From Bacteroidales bacterium (lineage in GTDB: Bacteria > Bacteroidota > Bacteroidia > Bacteroidales > UBA932): DNA of 51,384 bases. Under the pieces are notes generated by a model. The model had not been told where the DNA came from. It was given only the letters and a program-made list of their open reading frames with translations, and did not search any database. The stretch's first letter is position 1, and every line of letters starts with the position of its first letter. The stretch spans positions 1 through 51,384 of the forward strand of contig JALFFZ010000164.1 in assembly GCA_022777585.1 (NCBI GenBank), written 5' to 3'. This document shows positions 39,373-48,156 of the stretch, piece by piece. The translations under genes and the position numbers were made by a program.

Positions 39373-41620
39373 AGGTCTTTACAGATAATTCCGGAATGCG
39401 GCATGTCTCCGCTCCGGGATAATATTGGGAAAGTATGGTCCTGTAATCATTGCCCCTGAATGCCATCACTGCGGCTCCGATCTGGCAAAAGCCGACGCCG
39501 TGCCCCCAGCCTGAGCCATTGAGGACAATCATATCTTCCGCCTCGGTCCGGTCCGGTTCCACACTCACCGTGAAGGCCGAGCTTTTCAGATGGGACTCCG
39601 AAAGGAAACGCCTGATCATCAATTCCTTGCCGACCGACATTGACATTCCGGAGCCAATGATGAGAAGCTCGGATATTCTGCCTGAAGGGCCTCTGCGCAG
39701 AGGTTTCAATTCCTTCAGCATGCCTATATCGTGACCGGAGCGCCTGTAAATCAGTTCTGAAAGCTCCCCTCTGGTATATCTCACCTGCCATCTGTAGAAA
39801 TCCCTGGTCTCCAGGTCGTAGTCGTTCAGGACCATGCGCAGAATCTCTTCGTCATCCGTATCGCAATACGGGTCCGGAACGGATTTCAGATATGGATGAT
39901 TCTCGTCCGCCCAGCAGGTCCCGAATTCCTCGGTGATGCCTCCGCAGCATTTGGAAAATCTTGCGTCACAGAGACTTCCATTATATTCCAGAACCTCTCC
40001 CCAGGTCTCGTCCACGGCCTTGCGGGCATTCTCGCCGATAGACGAGGTCAGACCCTGGTATCTCTGGCAGTGATCGTCCGCACAGACGTCGAAGGCCTTG
40101 TGGTCATTGGTGTCGAACCATCTCTCAATATGCAGAACCCCGTCCACTACCCTGTCCTCAGGGCATTGTACGGCATCGCCGCCATCCTTTCTGCGGGCAA
40201 TCTGCTTCATCACCCAGGTACGTGAAATCACCGCATGAGCCTTGAGATATTCCAGGGGAGCGGTAGGTCTCATTTCCGATGAAATCACGCTAAGGAGATA
40301 GTCCTCTACGCCTATCACATTGACAGCCACCACATTGTCCCCTTCCACTATGAACTTGAGGGAGCCGGCGAACTTCCCGGTCAGTTTCCTCTCCCAATGG
40401 AAATCCACGCCTATGGTCACTCCGTAGAGGATGAACGTAGGCTCGGCGAACATCGTCGACATTGTCCTGGCATCGAAGAGGAGCTCATCGTACAATGTCC
40501 CGTTGTAGGAAAGCCGCCCGTTCTCGAAGCTTACCCGCTGGCGGCCTGCACCGTCCGATATGATTTCAAATTCAATTTCCTTTCCGGACATGATTCCGAC
40601 CTGGAGCTCAGGCTGTGTCCTGGTCAGTTTCCAGATTACCTTTTTCTCGGCCTCCGCGTCTAATGACACCTCGGAAAGCATCTCTTCAAGCAGTTGCGGG
40701 GAGATTTTGGCAAAGTCATCCGCCTGAGGGACAATGAAAAGACCGGCCATGTCGGCGCATCCGGGGCTCATCGTAAGATGGTCAGCACCCTCGGAAAAAT
40801 AATGATGGGAGCGGTGCCTTTCACGGGCCATCAGTACTGCCCTGTATTCCCCGAAACGGCCGTGGGATATGCCTGAGACCTTTTCGGAAGGGCGGACACT
40901 GTACCAGACGAGGAGGTTGAACATCGGCTCTGGCGAAGTATCACGGCAAGGCAGGCAGTCCAGAAGGCGGTAGAACAGCTTGGCGAAAGACTTGGAAGTC
41001 CTGGCCCGCATAGCGAATACTCCTTTTGTAAATCCCTTGTAATGAAACAGTTCCGCTTCCTGAACGGAGGTTATGAAATCCAGGCCTTCGGCATTGTCCT
41101 TAAAGAGACGGTCAATCTCATTCTCCAACGGCATCAGCCCCCTCGGGCAAGCCTGGAAATGCATGTGGTCAGGTGCGGATGCCCCGCACTCAGGGCCGTT
41201 GTAGAAGACAGTGAAATCCGGGAAATGCCTGGCAATATCCGTCATGTCCACGACCCTGTGCCATATTGTCTGGGGGACGTGGGCGTTCCTCGCAATCACC
41301 AGATGCGAAGGGAATATCGGATATGGGTTCACGAGAATGTCGTATTTCCGTCCCTTCCTGCCCTCGAACTGCATCGAGCTCTGCTCCGGCGGACGGTTCT
41401 CGGCGCAGAGAAAACATTTCCTGGCCTTGATCGAGGTGCTGTCCACCCTGGCTGCGGAGGAACGGATTCTCTCCGGATTGTGCTGGCACCTGACTTTCAG
41501 CCCGCCGACCTCCATCTCCCTGATTTCCGCATTCTTGAGTGAGCGGAAATTGGAAGAGGCAAGCGGCCAGACTGAAAGCTGGTCACTTATAAACTTGGAT
41601 ATATGATGGTTATTCGTCAT
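39365..41620 (-). CDS. DUF4922 (HIT-like) domain fused to SpoIID-type lytic transglycosylase
   Basis: Encodes 751 residues. Residues about 15-330 are a DUF4922 domain: CFLC (69-72), [16 protein letters not shown], and [18 protein letters not shown] (139-156), whose H152-x-H154-x-Q156 resembles the HxHxQ active site of Ap4A phosphorylase and GalT-type nucleotidyltransferases. Residues about 340-740 are a SpoIID/LytB domain with the catalytic Glu E449 in [23 protein letters not shown] and the C-terminal [13 protein letters not shown] (704-714). SpoIID cleaves glycan strands as a lytic transglycosylase. There is no signal peptide or membrane segment, so the whole protein looks cytoplasmic. Overlaps the glycosyltransferase gene by 11 bases and ampG by 8. 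The domain boundary is estimated. Confidence 0.85.
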   Translation of the reverse strand: MTNNHHISKFISDQLSVWPLASSNFRSLKNAEIREMEVGGLKVRCQHNPERIRSSAARVDSTSIKARKCFLCAENRPPEQSSMQFEGRKGRKYDILVNPYPIFPSHLVIARNAHVPQTIWHRVVDMTDIARHFPDFTVFYNGPECGASAPDHMHFQACPRGLMPLENEIDRLFKDNAEGLDFITSVQEAELFHYKGFTKGVFAMRARTSKSFAKLFYRLLDCLPCRDTSPEPMFNLLVWYSVRPSEKVSGISHGRFGEYRAVLMARERHRSHHYFSEGADHLTMSPGCADMAGLFIVPQADDFAKISPQLLEEMLSEVSLDAEAEKKVIWKLTRTQPELQVGIMSGKEIEFEIISDGAGRQRVSFENGRLSYNGTLYDELLFDARTMSTMFAEPTFILYGVTIGVDFHWERKLTGKFAGSLKFIVEGDNVVAVNVIGVEDYLLSVISSEMRPTAPLEYLKAHAVISRTWVMKQIARRKDGGDAVQCPEDRVVDGVLHIERWFDTNDHKAFDVCADDHCQRYQGLTSSIGENARKAVDETWGEVLEYNGSLCDARFSKCCGGITEEFGTCWADENHPYLKSVPDPYCDTDDEEILRMVLNDYDLETRDFYRWQVRYTRGELSELIYRRSGHDIGMLKELKPLRRGPSGRISELLIIGSGMSMSVGKELMIRRFLSESHLKSSAFTVSVEPDRTEAEDMIVLNGSGWGHGVGFCQIGAAVMAFRGNDYRTILSQYYPGAETCRIPELSVKTYE

Positions 41621-42950
41621 TGGCGTTCATTCTGATTCTGGCTTCCAGCTCCCAGGTGCGGATGCTGTCCTTGTAGATATTGTTCGCATTGACCCTTTCA
41701 ATGCTAAGGGCCGCATCGGAATTGCCCTCCCAGCGGCGGCAGCAGTACAGCGGCTCGTAGATTCTTCCGATCCGGTATTCACGGCAAATCCGGAGTCCCA
41801 CCGCATAGTCCTCGCCGTAGCTCACATTCGGGAAACCGATGGTCCTCAGAAGCGGCACATAGAAAGCCCGCGGTGCACCCAATCCATTCACCCTCAAGGC
41901 ATTGTTCCTGCCATTCTCCTCGGTCCACTCCCTGTGGTCAATGATTCCCGGAGGCAGAGGATTGAGGTCGAAATCCGTCATTTCGTATGCCCCGACCACC
42001 ATTCCGCAGCCTTCACTCCGGAACAGGTCAATGATTTTCTGCAACGTGCTCCCGTCCCTGTAGATGTCGTCGCTGTCCAGCTGGACCGCATACATTCCGC
42101 AATGAGGGCTGTTCACGGCCAGGTTCCAGCATCCGCCGATACCGAGATCATCCCTTTCCGGGACAATGACTTTCAGCCTCCTGTCCTCGATTGCGGCAAG
42201 TTTCTCCGAAGTCCCGTCGGTGGAATGATTGTCCACGACAATGACATTGTAATCGAAATCGCATTCCTGCGAAAGTGCACTGTGGACGGCGTCGGCCACC
42301 GTTCTGACCCTGTTGAAAACGGGGATGATGACGGAGGCGGTCACCTCCGGCTTTAAATCCGGGTCAGGGCTGACAGTCCTGAATCCCGGGGCAATGTAGG
42401 CTCCGATCCGCTTCAGATGCTCCGTGCAGATTTCCTCCATCTCGATCTGGACCTCTCTGTTGCGCGGATTCACATAGTCGAACTGCTTCTCTCCCGACTT
42501 GCGGAGGTCAGTCTCGATCTCGGTATAGAGGTATTCTCCTATGTGGACAATCTTATCCATTCTCAGCCTCAGATCGTAAAGGGCGCCGAAACGCCTTTCA
42601 ACAATCATCTCTTCCAATGCCTTAAGGAATGAGGCAGAGCGGAACACCAGCACCGGGCCGAAATCGAAATCATCCCTCAGGGCTCCCCTGGTGCAGTCTA
42701 TTACCGGATGTTTTCTCCGGACAGTTCCCCCATCGGGAGCCTCAACCAGCTCGTAATAGTCCGAATAAAGCAAGTCTGCGCCCGTGGACTCAGCCACCGA
42801 GGCTATTCTATCCAATGCAAGATAGCCCCAGTCACAGGGGAAAGGCCTGGTGTTGAATACGATGAAGTCCTCGGCAAGGCCCTGTGCAGCCTCCCTGAGG
42901 CCGGCCGTACTGCCTGTATTCATATCTGATATGAACCTGAAAGTAGCCAT
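41610..42950 (-). CDS. Family-2 glycosyltransferase with an extra N-terminal GT-like region
   Basis: Encodes 446 residues, soluble. Residues about 203-410 are a GT2 domain: [26 protein letters not shown] (239-247) and the DxD-type D292-S-D-D295. Residues 1-200 lack the nucleotide-binding start but contain [11 protein letters not shown] and [11 protein letters not shown], which look like the acceptor half of another GT-A fold, so it may be a decayed tandem enzyme. Donor and acceptor are unknown. It sits in the middle of the recycling operon, 6 bases after the SDR gene and overlapping the next gene by 11 bases. Confidence 0.85.
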   Translation of the reverse strand: MATFRFISDMNTGSTAGLREAAQGLAEDFIVFNTRPFPCDWGYLALDRIASVAESTGADLLYSDYYELVEAPDGGTVRRKHPVIDCTRGALRDDFDFGPVLVFRSASFLKALEEMIVERRFGALYDLRLRMDKIVHIGEYLYTEIETDLRKSGEKQFDYVNPRNREVQIEMEEICTEHLKRIGAYIAPGFRTVSPDPDLKPEVTASVIIPVFNRVRTVADAVHSALSQECDFDYNVIVVDNHSTDGTSEKLAAIEDRRLKVIVPERDDLGIGGCWNLAVNSPHCGMYAVQLDSDDIYRDGSTLQKIIDLFRSEGCGMVVGAYEMTDFDLNPLPPGIIDHREWTEENGRNNALRVNGLGAPRAFYVPLLRTIGFPNVSYGEDYAVGLRICREYRIGRIYEPLYCCRRWEGNSDAALSIERVNANNIYKDSIRTWELEARIRMNANDE

Positions 42951-42956
42951 TGGAAT

Positions 42957-43706
42957 TTATGATTTGAAACCTGTCATTCTCTCCCAGAGACATTGTGGCA
43001 CAATGCTCCATAAAAAGGCGAGGAGGGCGAATCTCCAGTCAATGTACGCCCTTCGCCTGCGTCTCTTCAACGCCTTGAAAATCAGCTCTGATGCATATTG
43101 TACCGCCATCAGCATGGGATAATTCTTGTCCCTGGACAGTATGTCTGTCCTGACGAAGCCCGGGCGGATATCCGTGACATCCAGATGAAAGCCGTTCATC
43201 CTCGAGAGCTGTGCCAGGGAATCCAGATAGGTGGACTGGAACCGCTTGGTAGAGGAATAGGCAGGCCCTGTTCCCATACCCTTCGTGCCGGCAACCGATG
43301 AGACTATGGCCAGGTGGCCCCTGAATCCGGGCTCGGATTCGGACCTTTCCCTGAAGTACCGGAATGCGGCATCTGCCATTCTTACATATCCCAGGCAGTT
43401 GACTTTCACCGTATTGAGCTCAATATCCGGGTCCAGCTCCCGGTTCTGCTTCCCCACTCCTGACACGATGAAAATGAGGTCAGCACCTCCGGTTCTCCCG
43501 ATGAGTTCCATAAGCCGCGAAGGAGAGTCCTCCGCAGTAACGTCAAAATCAGAAATCCGGATATCCGCTCCGGGATGCTCCGCCTCGAATGACTCCAGCA
43601 TTTCCCTCCGCCTTCCGGCAATGCCCACTGTCCAGCCTTCATCTGCCATAAGGCCTGCCACGGCACGTCCTATGCCGGATGTCGCTCCTATCACTATCGC
43701 TCTCAT
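42957..43706 (-). CDS. Short-chain dehydrogenase/reductase
   Basis: Encodes 249 residues of the classical SDR fold: GATSGIG (7-13) for NAD(P) binding, a catalytic Ser region VSSVAG and Y150-SST-K154. GRRR at 31-34 after the second strand suggests NADP preference. The C-terminal 30 residues are unusual: a run of five Arg followed by a hydrophobic amphipathic stretch (FALLAFLWSIVPQCLW), possibly a membrane contact. Substrate unknown. It overlaps the MurU-like gene by 4 bases (ATGA). Confidence 0.88.
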   Translation of the reverse strand: MRAIVIGATSGIGRAVAGLMADEGWTVGIAGRRREMLESFEAEHPGADIRISDFDVTAEDSPSRLMELIGRTGGADLIFIVSGVGKQNRELDPDIELNTVKVNCLGYVRMADAAFRYFRERSESEPGFRGHLAIVSSVAGTKGMGTGPAYSSTKRFQSTYLDSLAQLSRMNGFHLDVTDIRPGFVRTDILSRDKNYPMLMAVQYASELIFKALKRRRRRAYIDWRFALLAFLWSIVPQCLWERMTGFKS

Positions 43707-44506
43707 ACTCTTCCGTTTACAAAGTTTTCCGCCTCGGCCAGCGACTCCGGTTTCCCGGCATCGATCAGCACGAGGTTCCGGGGTGCGACCCCGATGAACT
43801 CATATTCCGCGGCGGCCCTGAGGTAATAATCCATTATCGGGAAACGCTCCCCGAGCGGCCTGTCAGAGCCCTCAATCATCCTGCCATCCCCGTCATACAG
43901 CGGGAATGCGGAAGGTTCCTCATCAATCCTGTCAAATGTCCTGAAAATATCCGGGCTCATCAGGTGAACGCCTCCGAAAGCCATTTTCCTGCAGGAGGCC
44001 ACATCGAGATTCCTGAAAGGTGTCTTTACGGCACCTGTGGAAACATCCGTCCAGCCGACAAGCCTCCCATCCTCGTTAAAAAGGAGATAACGCTTTGTCT
44101 TCCTTTCACTTACGAGGAGAGCAGACATCGCTCCCGGACGGAGCCTGGCCTCGAACCACTGTAAGTCCAGGTCAGTCACGATATCCACATTATGGACAAT
44201 GAACGGCCCGGAATCTGAAAGCAATGCCTCTGCCCGGCGGATCCCGCCTCCGGTCTCCAGCAGCCTGTCCCTCTCGTCGGATACCTTGATATCCAGACCA
44301 TTGAACTCATTTTCAAGATAGGAGACAATCATATCCGGGAAATGATGGACATTCACCACGAACTCATCCACTCCTGCAGACCTGAGCCTGGTGATGACGT
44401 GGTAGAGCAAAGTCTTCCCGGCAAGTGGGGCCAGAGCCTTGGGGGCATTGTCAGTGAACGGCTTGAGCCTGGTTCCCAGACCGGCCGCAAAAATCATTGC
44501 CTTCAT
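43703..44506 (-). CDS. murU: MurU-like sugar-1-phosphate nucleotidyltransferase
   Basis: Encodes 267 residues. Nucleotidyltransferase start MKAMIFAAGLGTRLKPFTDNAPKAL (1-25), LETGGGIRRA, the metal Asp D108 in VHNVDIVTD and a C-terminal IDAGKPESL. No left-handed beta-helix follows, so it is a bare transferase like MurU, which makes UDP-MurNAc from MurNAc-1-phosphate in the Pseudomonas recycling pathway. The pairing with an AmgK-like kinase 5 bases upstream supports this; other NDP-sugars are possible. Confidence 0.78.
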   Translation of the reverse strand: MKAMIFAAGLGTRLKPFTDNAPKALAPLAGKTLLYHVITRLRSAGVDEFVVNVHHFPDMIVSYLENEFNGLDIKVSDERDRLLETGGGIRRAEALLSDSGPFIVHNVDIVTDLDLQWFEARLRPGAMSALLVSERKTKRYLLFNEDGRLVGWTDVSTGAVKTPFRNLDVASCRKMAFGGVHLMSPDIFRTFDRIDEEPSAFPLYDGDGRMIEGSDRPLGERFPIMDYYLRAAAEYEFIGVAPRNLVLIDAGKPESLAEAENFVNGRV

Positions 44507-44511
44507 ATCCC

Positions 44512-45936
44512 CTACAATGTCTTCTCAATATTCTGCTCCCTGTGGATAAGCTTCACCCTTATGTCGAACTTGCTGGCGAGATGGGAAGCGAGATGTTCGG
44601 CGCAATACACGGAGCGGTGCTGTCCTCCGGTGCAGCCGAAGCAGACCTGAAGATTGGTGAACTTCCTCTCTATAAAGCGTTTGACGTGAGCATCCACGAG
44701 GGCGTAAACGGAATCCAGGAAGGTAAGAATCTCCCCGTCGTCCTCCAGGAACTTGATCACCTCCGGGTCCATTCCGGTAAACTGGCGGTAATATTCATAT
44801 TTGCCGGGATTGTTCACGGACCGGCAGTCGAACACATAGCCTCCCCCATTGCCGGAGGTGTCAGCCGGTATTCCCTTCTTGTAGGCGAAGCTGTAGATTT
44901 TCACTTCGAGGCGGCGGTCTTCGGCATTGACATAGAACTGCTGCATCTCGGTAAGTGACGTAAGCACCTCTGTCAAATAAGGATAGCGGACAAACGGAGT
45001 TTTAAGGAGACGGCGCAGGTTGTCGATGGCGAACGGCACACTGGCTATGAAATGGGGCTTCTTCTCGAAATAGCCCCTGAAGCCGTATGCCCCAAGCACC
45101 TGAAGAGTGCGGAAAAGCACGAAGAGCCGGAGCCTCTCCCGGAATGCATCTTCATCCAGGTCCGGAATAAATTCCCTCGCAGCCTCGATATAGGTCTGGA
45201 CGAGCCCGTTCTTCAAATCCTCCGGATATCTTGACCTTGCCTGCCAGATGAACGAAGCCACATCATAATATACAGGGCCCCTTCTTCCACCCTGAAAATC
45301 AATAAAATACGGCTCACCATCCCTTATCATCACATTCCTCGCCTGGAAGTCCCTGTACATGAATGTGGTGGTATCCTCCGATGTCAGGTCCTCCCTCATC
45401 GCCTCGAAATCCTCCTGCAGGCGGATCTCGTCGAATTCCAGGCCGGTCGCCTTAAGGAAACAGTATTTGAAATAATTGAGGTCGAAGAGGACCATCCTGC
45501 CGTTGAATTCCGGCTCAGGGAAGCAGACATTGAAGTCCAGGCCCTCCGCTCCGTGAAACTGGATCTTCGGAAGCAGGCTGATTGTCTTCTTCAGAACTTC
45601 CCTTTCCTCCGGGGAGTAATCCCCGCTCTCCCTGCCCGTCTTCACCACATCATAGAGCAATGTATCCCCCAGATCCTCCTGGAGATAGCACATCCCGTCC
45701 CCGCTGACCGACAGGACCTCCGGGACATTGATTCCATGACTGAGGAAATGTGAGGAGAGATAGGTGAATGCGGCATTTTCCCTGCGGTCAAGGCCGGCGA
45801 CACCGATGACAGTGCTTCCATCCGCTCCCGTGAGGCGGAAATATCTGCGGTTGCTGCCGGAAGAATTCAGCTCAATGACCGATACGGGTTCGGTGCCTGT
45901 ATATGATTTGTATAAATGAATCAGCGATTCCTGCAT
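44512..45936 (-). CDS. AmgK-like sugar kinase fused to a RapZ C-terminal domain
   Basis: Encodes 474 residues. Residues about 15-315 are an aminoglycoside-phosphotransferase-type kinase: the catalytic loop YRDFQARNVM (194-203, D196) and the metal site FIDFQGGRRGP (211-221, D213). AmgK of Pseudomonas has this fold and phosphorylates MurNAc and GlcNAc at C1. Residues about 343-465 match the RapZ C-terminal domain: SFAYKKGIP, YVFDCRSVNNPG, QFTGMD, and GCTGGQHRSVYCAE (434-447), the part that in E. coli RapZ binds glucosamine-6-phosphate. The RapZ N-terminal P-loop is missing. First gene of the recycling operon; a weak promoter lies just upstream. Confidence 0.87.
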   Translation of the reverse strand: MQESLIHLYKSYTGTEPVSVIELNSSGSNRRYFRLTGADGSTVIGVAGLDRRENAAFTYLSSHFLSHGINVPEVLSVSGDGMCYLQEDLGDTLLYDVVKTGRESGDYSPEEREVLKKTISLLPKIQFHGAEGLDFNVCFPEPEFNGRMVLFDLNYFKYCFLKATGLEFDEIRLQEDFEAMREDLTSEDTTTFMYRDFQARNVMIRDGEPYFIDFQGGRRGPVYYDVASFIWQARSRYPEDLKNGLVQTYIEAAREFIPDLDEDAFRERLRLFVLFRTLQVLGAYGFRGYFEKKPHFIASVPFAIDNLRRLLKTPFVRYPYLTEVLTSLTEMQQFYVNAEDRRLEVKIYSFAYKKGIPADTSGNGGGYVFDCRSVNNPGKYEYYRQFTGMDPEVIKFLEDDGEILTFLDSVYALVDAHVKRFIERKFTNLQVCFGCTGGQHRSVYCAEHLASHLASKFDIRVKLIHREQNIEKTL

Positions 45937-45952
45937 TGTACATAGTTTTATG

Positions 45953-45960
45953 CGAATATA
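45953..45960 (-). promoter_or_regulatory. Weak -7-like element upstream of the recycling operon
   Basis: TATATTCG on the minus strand differs from TAnnTTTG at one base and ends 16 bases before the ATG at 45936. No -33 match at the usual spacing. It is the best candidate in the gap between the operon and pncB. Confidence 0.3.
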
Positions 45961-46026
45961 ACAAAGTTCCGGGGATTTGTCAGCATATTTTGCCCCCGTT
46001 TTGACGGTAAATTCAAGAGTTTTCAG

Positions 46027-46034
46027 TAAGTTTG
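46027..46034 (+). promoter_or_regulatory. Bacteroidetes -7 promoter element for pncB-pncA
   Basis: TAAGTTTG matches TAnnTTTG exactly and ends 30 bases before the ATG at 46065. A TTTG at 46000-46003 is upstream but 23 bases away, longer than usual. The element overlaps the alternative upstream start at 46032, which is therefore rejected. Confidence 0.55.
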
Positions 46035-46064
46035 CCCTTTCAATTGGAAATCACATTTTTGAAA

Positions 46065-47555
46065 ATGGAATTCAAGGAATTTGCATATTGTTCGGACAAG
46101 TACCAATATACGATGGGAAAGTCCTTCATGGAATGCGGCAACGGCGAAAAACCGGCCGTTTTCAACCTGTTCTACAGAAAAGCCCCTGAAAACAACAACT
46201 GGGCTGTAGTGAGCGGCACCGAGGAGGTGCTCGAAATGGTGGCAAATCTCGGTTCCATGCCGGAGAGCTTCTTCGAGAAATTCCTTCCGGGGGACGGATA
46301 TGCCGAATTCAGGCATTATCTCACCGGAATGAAGTTCACCGGCAACATCTATGCGATGAAGGAGGGCGAAATAGCCTTCCCTAACCAGCCGATCATCATT
46401 GTGGAGGCCCCTCTCATCCAGGCACAGGTGCTGGAGACCCCGATGCTCTGCATAATGAACCACCAGATGGCGGTTGCCACCAAGGCATCCAGGGTATGCA
46501 GGGCGACAGACAGGCCTGTGAGCGAGTTCGGCTCCAGAAGGGCGCACGGACCATGGGCAGCCACCTACGGGGCTAAAGCCGCCATCATAGCAGGCTGCGC
46601 CTCCACCTCCAACATCCTGACCGGAGTGATGAACGGAGTCCCTTCCACCGGCACCATGGCCCACAGTTTCGTCACCTCATACGGCAGCACCGTGGAGGGA
46701 GAGCACAGGGCATTCAACGACTACATCAATACCCACCGGGGAGAGAACCTGATTCTCCTGATTGACACATACGACACCCTCCACTGCGGCATTCTCAATG
46801 CCATCAGGGCATTCAGGGAGAACGGGATCGACAACAATTATCCTTACGGATACGGCGTGAGGCTGGACAGCGGAGACCTCGCCTACCTGTCGGTAAAAGT
46901 CAGGGAAATCCTTGATGCACACGGGCTTACAGGCTGTAAAATCTTCGCCACAAACTCCCTTGACGAGTATCTCATCACCGATCTGGAAAGGCAGGGTGCC
47001 AGAATCGACTCCTACGGCGTGGGCGATGCGATAGCCACCAGCAAGGCAGCCCCATGCTTCGGCAATGTCTACAAGCTCGTGCAGATTGACGGCGAGCCCG
47101 TACTGAAGAAATCCGAGGACAGGATCAAGCTCATCAACCCGGGCTTCCAGATCACCTACCGCATAACGAAAAAGGACGAGAACGGCAACGAGATATACAA
47201 ATGCGACATCACCTGTCTCCGCGGGGACAGACTCTCGGAAGACATCGAGGCAGGCAGGACGTTCACGGCCACGGATGAGTACGACAGATACAAGTACAAG
47301 ACTTTCGAGGCCGGAGAATACACCTGGAGGGCATTGCAGATTCCAGCCGTGGAAAACGGCGTCAGGGTGGCCCCGAAGCGCAGCCTGATGGAGAAGAAGG
47401 CCTTCTATGAGGACACACTTCACCATTTCAGCCCGTCGGAGCGAAGGCTCATCAATCCGCATTACTACAAGGTGGACATATCCGACGACCTCTACAATCT
47501 CAAGAATGAAATCCTCTCCAAGCTCGTGGAGGAAATAGGCAGATTCAAGATATGA
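46065..47555 (+). CDS. pncB: Nicotinate phosphoribosyltransferase
   Basis: Encodes 496 residues from MEFKEFAYCSDKYQYTMG. Converts nicotinate and PRPP to nicotinate mononucleotide, usually with ATP hydrolysis. Family marks: DKYQYTMGKSFME, SEFGSRRAHGP, STSNILTGVMNGVPSTGTMAHSFV for the phosphate site, and GVRLDSGDLAYLS. Its stop overlaps the pncA start by 4 bases (ATGA), so the two salvage enzymes are coupled. Confidence 0.95.
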   Translation: MEFKEFAYCSDKYQYTMGKSFMECGNGEKPAVFNLFYRKAPENNNWAVVSGTEEVLEMVANLGSMPESFFEKFLPGDGYAEFRHYLTGMKFTGNIYAMKEGEIAFPNQPIIIVEAPLIQAQVLETPMLCIMNHQMAVATKASRVCRATDRPVSEFGSRRAHGPWAATYGAKAAIIAGCASTSNILTGVMNGVPSTGTMAHSFVTSYGSTVEGEHRAFNDYINTHRGENLILLIDTYDTLHCGILNAIRAFRENGIDNNYPYGYGVRLDSGDLAYLSVKVREILDAHGLTGCKIFATNSLDEYLITDLERQGARIDSYGVGDAIATSKAAPCFGNVYKLVQIDGEPVLKKSEDRIKLINPGFQITYRITKKDENGNEIYKCDITCLRGDRLSEDIEAGRTFTATDEYDRYKYKTFEAGEYTWRALQIPAVENGVRVAPKRSLMEKKAFYEDTLHHFSPSERRLINPHYYKVDISDDLYNLKNEILSKLVEEIGRFKI

Positions 47556-48112
47556 TAAATGATTCATTGCTCGTCGTAGTGGATATGCTCTACGACTTCA
47601 TAGACGGCAGCCTGGCCTGCCAGGGTGCGGACAAGGCCGTAGCCAACACACTCCAGTTCATAAAGAGCACAAGGAATGACGACCTTCCGGTGTTCTTCAT
47701 ACGGGATCATCATCCGGCAGACCATTCCTCATTCAAGGAGCAGGGAGGAATCTGGCCTCCTCATTGCGTAGCCGGGACCAGGGGCGGGGAAATCGCCGAT
47801 GAACTGAAGCCTTACGCCGACGAGGACCTCACATTCGACAAGGGCTGTGACAGGGCCGTGGAGCAGTATTCCGGCTTCGACGGACGCAACTCTGCCGGCC
47901 AGTCTCTCGGCGAGGTAGCCGCAATGCTGGAGCCGAAGGACGTGTATGTCTGCGGAATCGCCACCGAATATTGCGTAAGGAATACCTGCGAGGACCTTCT
48001 GAAGGCAGGTTTCCACGTGATTCTCCTGCAGGACTGCCTGGCATACGTGGATGAGGCAGGTCACAGGGAGGCAATCGCCGCAATGCGTGACGAGGGCATT
48101 GTAATACACTGA
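47552..48112 (+). CDS. pncA: Nicotinamidase
   Basis: Encodes 186 residues of the isochorismatase-like fold. Catalytic triad D11 (VVVDMLYDF), K97 (FDKGCD) and C141 (ATEYCVRNT). Metal ligands are likely D52, H54 and H71 (IRDHH and PPHC). It hydrolyses nicotinamide to nicotinate, which PncB uses next, giving the deamidating branch of NAD salvage. Translationally coupled to pncB. The receptor gene starts 44 bases later with a palindrome between. Confidence 0.95.
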   Translation: MINDSLLVVVDMLYDFIDGSLACQGADKAVANTLQFIKSTRNDDLPVFFIRDHHPADHSSFKEQGGIWPPHCVAGTRGGEIADELKPYADEDLTFDKGCDRAVEQYSGFDGRNSAGQSLGEVAAMLEPKDVYVCGIATEYCVRNTCEDLLKAGFHVILLQDCLAYVDEAGHREAIAAMRDEGIVIH

Positions 48113-48123
48113 CATCATTAATA

Positions 48124-48140
48124 TTCCGCAGCCTGCGGAA
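48124..48140. promoter_or_regulatory. Perfect 17-base palindrome between pncA and the SusC-type gene
   Basis: TTCCGCAG, one C, CTGCGGAA: two perfect 8-base arms. It lies 11 bases after the pncA stop and ends 16 bases before the receptor ATG. No T-run follows, so it is a poor terminator. It could be an operator or an RNA hairpin that changes expression of the receptor relative to pncBA. Confidence 0.55.
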
Positions 48141-48156
48141 GCATTGTTCTGACCGT

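Noticed and set aside
46677..47567. A 296-codon open frame antisense to pncB
   Set aside because: pncB has clear family motifs on the other strand; the antisense product has none.
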